Of a stretch of DNA of 64,000 nucleotides, positions 61,832 to 64,000 are shown in pieces. Source of the DNA: Acarospora socialis (Eukaryota > Ascomycota > Lecanoromycetes > Acarosporales > Acarosporaceae); NCBI GenBank assembly GCA_025617375.2, contig JAMYGW020000002.1, positions 3,596,001 to 3,660,000 of the forward strand, written 5' to 3'. The notes under the pieces were generated by a model. That model was not told the origin of the DNA, searched no databases, and was given only the letters and a program-made list of their open reading frames with translations. The number at the start of each line of letters is the position of its first letter. Position 1 is the first letter of the stretch. Made by a program: the position numbers and the translations under genes.

Positions 61832-62994
61832 ATGTTTTCTTCGAAACATACAACTGTGACCCGCATTTTGGTGGTCGCAATCACGGTTGGACTGACAATG
61901 ATGTTGAGAGGTCACAATCTCCGGGTTCTGGTCGCCTCTCTCTTAAATTCTCAGGGCATCTGGAAAGTTATTGCCCTGTTGTTTGCCCTGGTTAATGTGA
62001 AGAATTTGCCTCTGGTATGGCATGTACGTCTATGTCTTCAATTCTATCCCCGATGTCTGTACAGCGAAGGACTTATCATGATGCACAGCTGCGAATGTTT
62101 CGAGGTCTCTTCATCCATATACGTCGCGGTGTCCGGTTCGATTCCACCACCGGCCCACGCTCTCTCTTTCAGCCGCTCATAATCTCATCCTACTCTCCAC
62201 TACTTGAGTGCGACTACAACCTGCACAAGTCGAACTCGACGTATTTCTCAGATCTTGATATCAGTCGGACACATCTGATTACAGCATTATGCGGTAGGGG
62301 CATTGGCCAGGTCCGTGAAGAAGTGGATGTGAGGGCAAATGGGAGGTTCTCCGTCATGCTTGGGGGCGTCTCTTGCACATTCCGGCGCGAGATCAAGCCG
62401 TACCAACGGTACGAGGTATGGTCCAGGATCTTGTGCTGGGACAGAAAGTGGGTTTACATAGTCTCTCACTTCGTGAAGAAGGGACATGTCAAACCCAAAG
62501 CATACACGCTGCAGCACCTGAAGACTATGACTACCGGCAGAGGGTCGGCTGAAACCAAGCCGGAAAGCGATGTCGCCATACAGAACCCTGACAGTTCAAC
62601 CAATCCGGCGATTTTCGCATCTGGAATCTCCAAGTATGTCTTCAAGGCAGGGCGGCTTACGATCCCTCCCGAGAAAATATTGGAAGCCGCCGACCTCCTT
62701 CCGCCTAAGCCGTCAGGACATCATATGCCACCGGCTACGCCTTCACCAGAAACAGGCAATAGCACATCATTGGGTACTCGTACATCATCTTTTTTACAAA
62801 ATGTGGGCGCAGGCAGTTTGGATGAAAGAATAGACGCTTCTTTATTGCCAAGCCGCGGTGATGAAGTCTGGAACTGGGCAAAAGTAGAGGACGAGAGACT
62901 CAGGGGCCTCAAGATCGTGGAACTGATGACTGGTCTGGACTTGTTGCAGGATGCATTTACGGCAGAGAAGGGGCCTGTACTCGGCGAGTTCTAA
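61832..62994 (+). CDS. THEM6-like hot-dog thioesterase family membrane protein
   Basis: Two exons, 61832-62023 and 62065-62994, encode 373 residues. A hydrophobic N-terminus (RILVVAITVGLTMML and VIALLFALVNVKNLPLVWH) anchors a hot-dog fold domain of the thioesterase-like type seen in THEM6 (ECDYNLHKSNSTYFSDLDIS, FSVMLGGVSCTFRREIKPYQRYEVWSRILCWDRKWVYIVSHFVKK). The Asp-rich D.N.H..N..Y..D block is the family mark. A variable C-terminal tail of about 150 residues follows. Proteins of this group sit in the ER and are linked to membrane lipid and ether-lipid homeostasis in animals; the fungal role is unknown. The 41-base intron (GTACGT...TGTACAG) joins VWH to RRTYHDAQLRMF in phase 0. Confidence 0.85.
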
Positions 62995-63471
62995 GCACCT
63001 GCAAATGTCTAAGAATTCATAGACAGTGGAACACCCCCATATATTGCCCACTTATAGACTTCAATCAATTATTCGTCTCCAAAGTTAGCCACTTTTATAG
63101 AATGATACCTCCCCATTTGATGCACTATCGCCTTCATGCCCTGCTATCTAATGTAACATTGCAGCGAAAATACGGTAAGGCTTGTGGCAAGGCGAGTGAT
63201 TATTGCTCGAGGCCTCACTCTCTCTACCTTTGATATGTATACGAATACTTGTAGGGCAGCCGGAGGAGTGGAAGTCTTTATTCCACAAAGCTAGTATGGT
63301 TCGAGCGGAGCCGTTCCGACGTCATTACTGTAGTGCGGGTTGAGCCGGCGCCAGCTTCGAACTCATTATCACACAAAGCAATTGCAGGCCTCGACACGGA
63401 GTGGTTATACCGTCCGCGTCTACGGGGATTCTACTGCGAGAACTGGACACCGTCGTCTGTTTCCCGTCGCA
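62995..63471. other. Intergenic, no gene seen
   Basis: The 477 bases after the thioesterase gene hold 3' UTR and the next promoter. Nothing recognised. Confidence 0.45.
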
Positions 63472-64000
63472 ATGAAGATCCTTACCAAGGAGGAAGAAGA
63501 TGCACATTACAAGCAAGACTGCTCGGATCGTTCAAATCGGTATCTGGCTAATCTTAAAGTAGTGCAACATTGAAAGGAGGAATTGGCGGAGGACTTGTAG
63601 GTCTCGCTGTCGGATTTGTCGGAGTCTATGCTGCTGCGCGACGGTACCCAGCTTTTCGATCCCTCACACTACCTCTAAGAGCCTTCCTAGTCACATCGTC
63701 AGGCACCTTCGCCGGTAAGCAAGTTTCGCTTCCTTGCAATTCTTCGAAAGCGTTGTTTCAGCTTTGGGATCGCCTGGCGTTTGCGTAATACTCGAGGGGG
63801 CCAACTACACCCTATACAGCACGCTACGATGTGGCATGGATTGATCTCGAACGCATGCGATACCGGTTGCCACTGGCCTTAGTGTTGCGGTGCAGTCGCC
63901 TTCAAAGCTTGCAGTTTTCATCGTGCTGCCTTATACTAAAACTTACCTAGAGCTAACCTATGCTTCGTACAGCTATCGTTTCGGCGGATAAGTACTCTCG
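63472..64000 (+). CDS. Small membrane protein, 5' part, cut by window end
   Basis: Proposed exons are 63472-63512, 63563-63714 and 63973 to beyond 64000. The product begins MKILTKEEEDAHYN-ATLKGGIGGGLVGL, has glycine-rich hydrophobic segments (GLVGLAVGFVGVYAAA; FRAFLVTSSGTFA) and continues AIVSADKYSR. I recall conserved small fungal proteins with this start and this spacing but no assigned function; the look is of a small mitochondrial or ER membrane protein. The first intron appears to be GC-AG (TACAA|GCAAGA...GTAG|TGCAAC); no GT donor gives the conserved HYN-ATLKGG junction. The second intron (GTAAGC to CAG at 63972) would be 258 bases, long for this genome, so a further small exon inside it cannot be excluded. 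Confidence 0.65.

Noticed and set aside
4718-64000. Biosynthetic gene cluster, CRISPR array or virus-like insertion
   Set aside because: No polyketide synthase, peptide synthetase or terpene enzyme is seen, no spaced repeats, and no reverse transcriptase, integrase or capsid-like frame outside the transposon described.

Overview
The window is nuclear DNA of a filamentous ascomycete (Pezizomycotina). The genes carry many short introns (about 40-110 bases) with GT...CTGAC/CTAAC...AG signals. It has a velvet-family regulator (VeA), a fungal FMN-dependent cytochrome b2-type dehydrogenase, a fungal-type Na+/H+ antiporter, and intergenic DNA rich in short GTAC / GGTACC palindromes. A Eurotiomycetes-like fungus is my best guess; the sequence alone does not fix the class. 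No secondary-metabolite cluster, virus-like element or CRISPR array is visible.

Layout. Positions 1-307 hold the edge of an unrecognised minus-strand open frame. Positions 308-3389 are a mutated DNA transposon with 77-78 bp inverted ends and a TA target duplication. Its core of about 2.8 kb contains no CG, CC or GG dinucleotide at all by my reading. A small DUF202 membrane protein (minus) follows, and shares a 235-base divergent promoter with a cytochrome b2-type dehydrogenase. Eleven consecutive genes are then on the plus strand (4718-45495): the dehydrogenase, RNase H1, Nha1/Sod2-type antiporter, Mga2/Spt23-type membrane-bound transcription regulator, TRAPPII subunit Trs130, delta-12 fatty-acid desaturase, an uncharacterised membrane protein, a P-loop GTPase with an in-frame stop, VeA, an unnamed low-complexity (probably nuclear) protein and an acyl-CoA dehydrogenase. 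Five minus-strand genes follow (45612-58271): cyclase-family protein, DUF4188 protein, APC-type amine/amino-acid permease, a large ubiquitin-conjugating enzyme with a Cys-rich region, and eIF2D. The right end returns to the plus strand with SEY1, a THEM6-like thioesterase and the start of a small membrane protein cut by the window edge.

Most genes are single-copy housekeeping or regulatory genes with no evident operon-like cooperation. Functional links that can be argued are membrane-lipid homeostasis (Mga2-type regulator, desaturase, acyl-CoA dehydrogenase, thioesterase) and endomembrane traffic and shape (Trs130, SEY1). Exon structures below were built by hand from splice signals, reading-frame phase and recalled family conservation; every multi-exon model was checked to sum to a whole number of codons. 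The most notable observations are the dinucleotide-exhausted transposon, the E2 with a zinc-binding-like region, a 10-base micro-exon in the cyclase gene, a probable GC-AG intron, a shrunken tRNA-Arg(ACG), the broken GTPase and the 4.4-kb leader region of veA.
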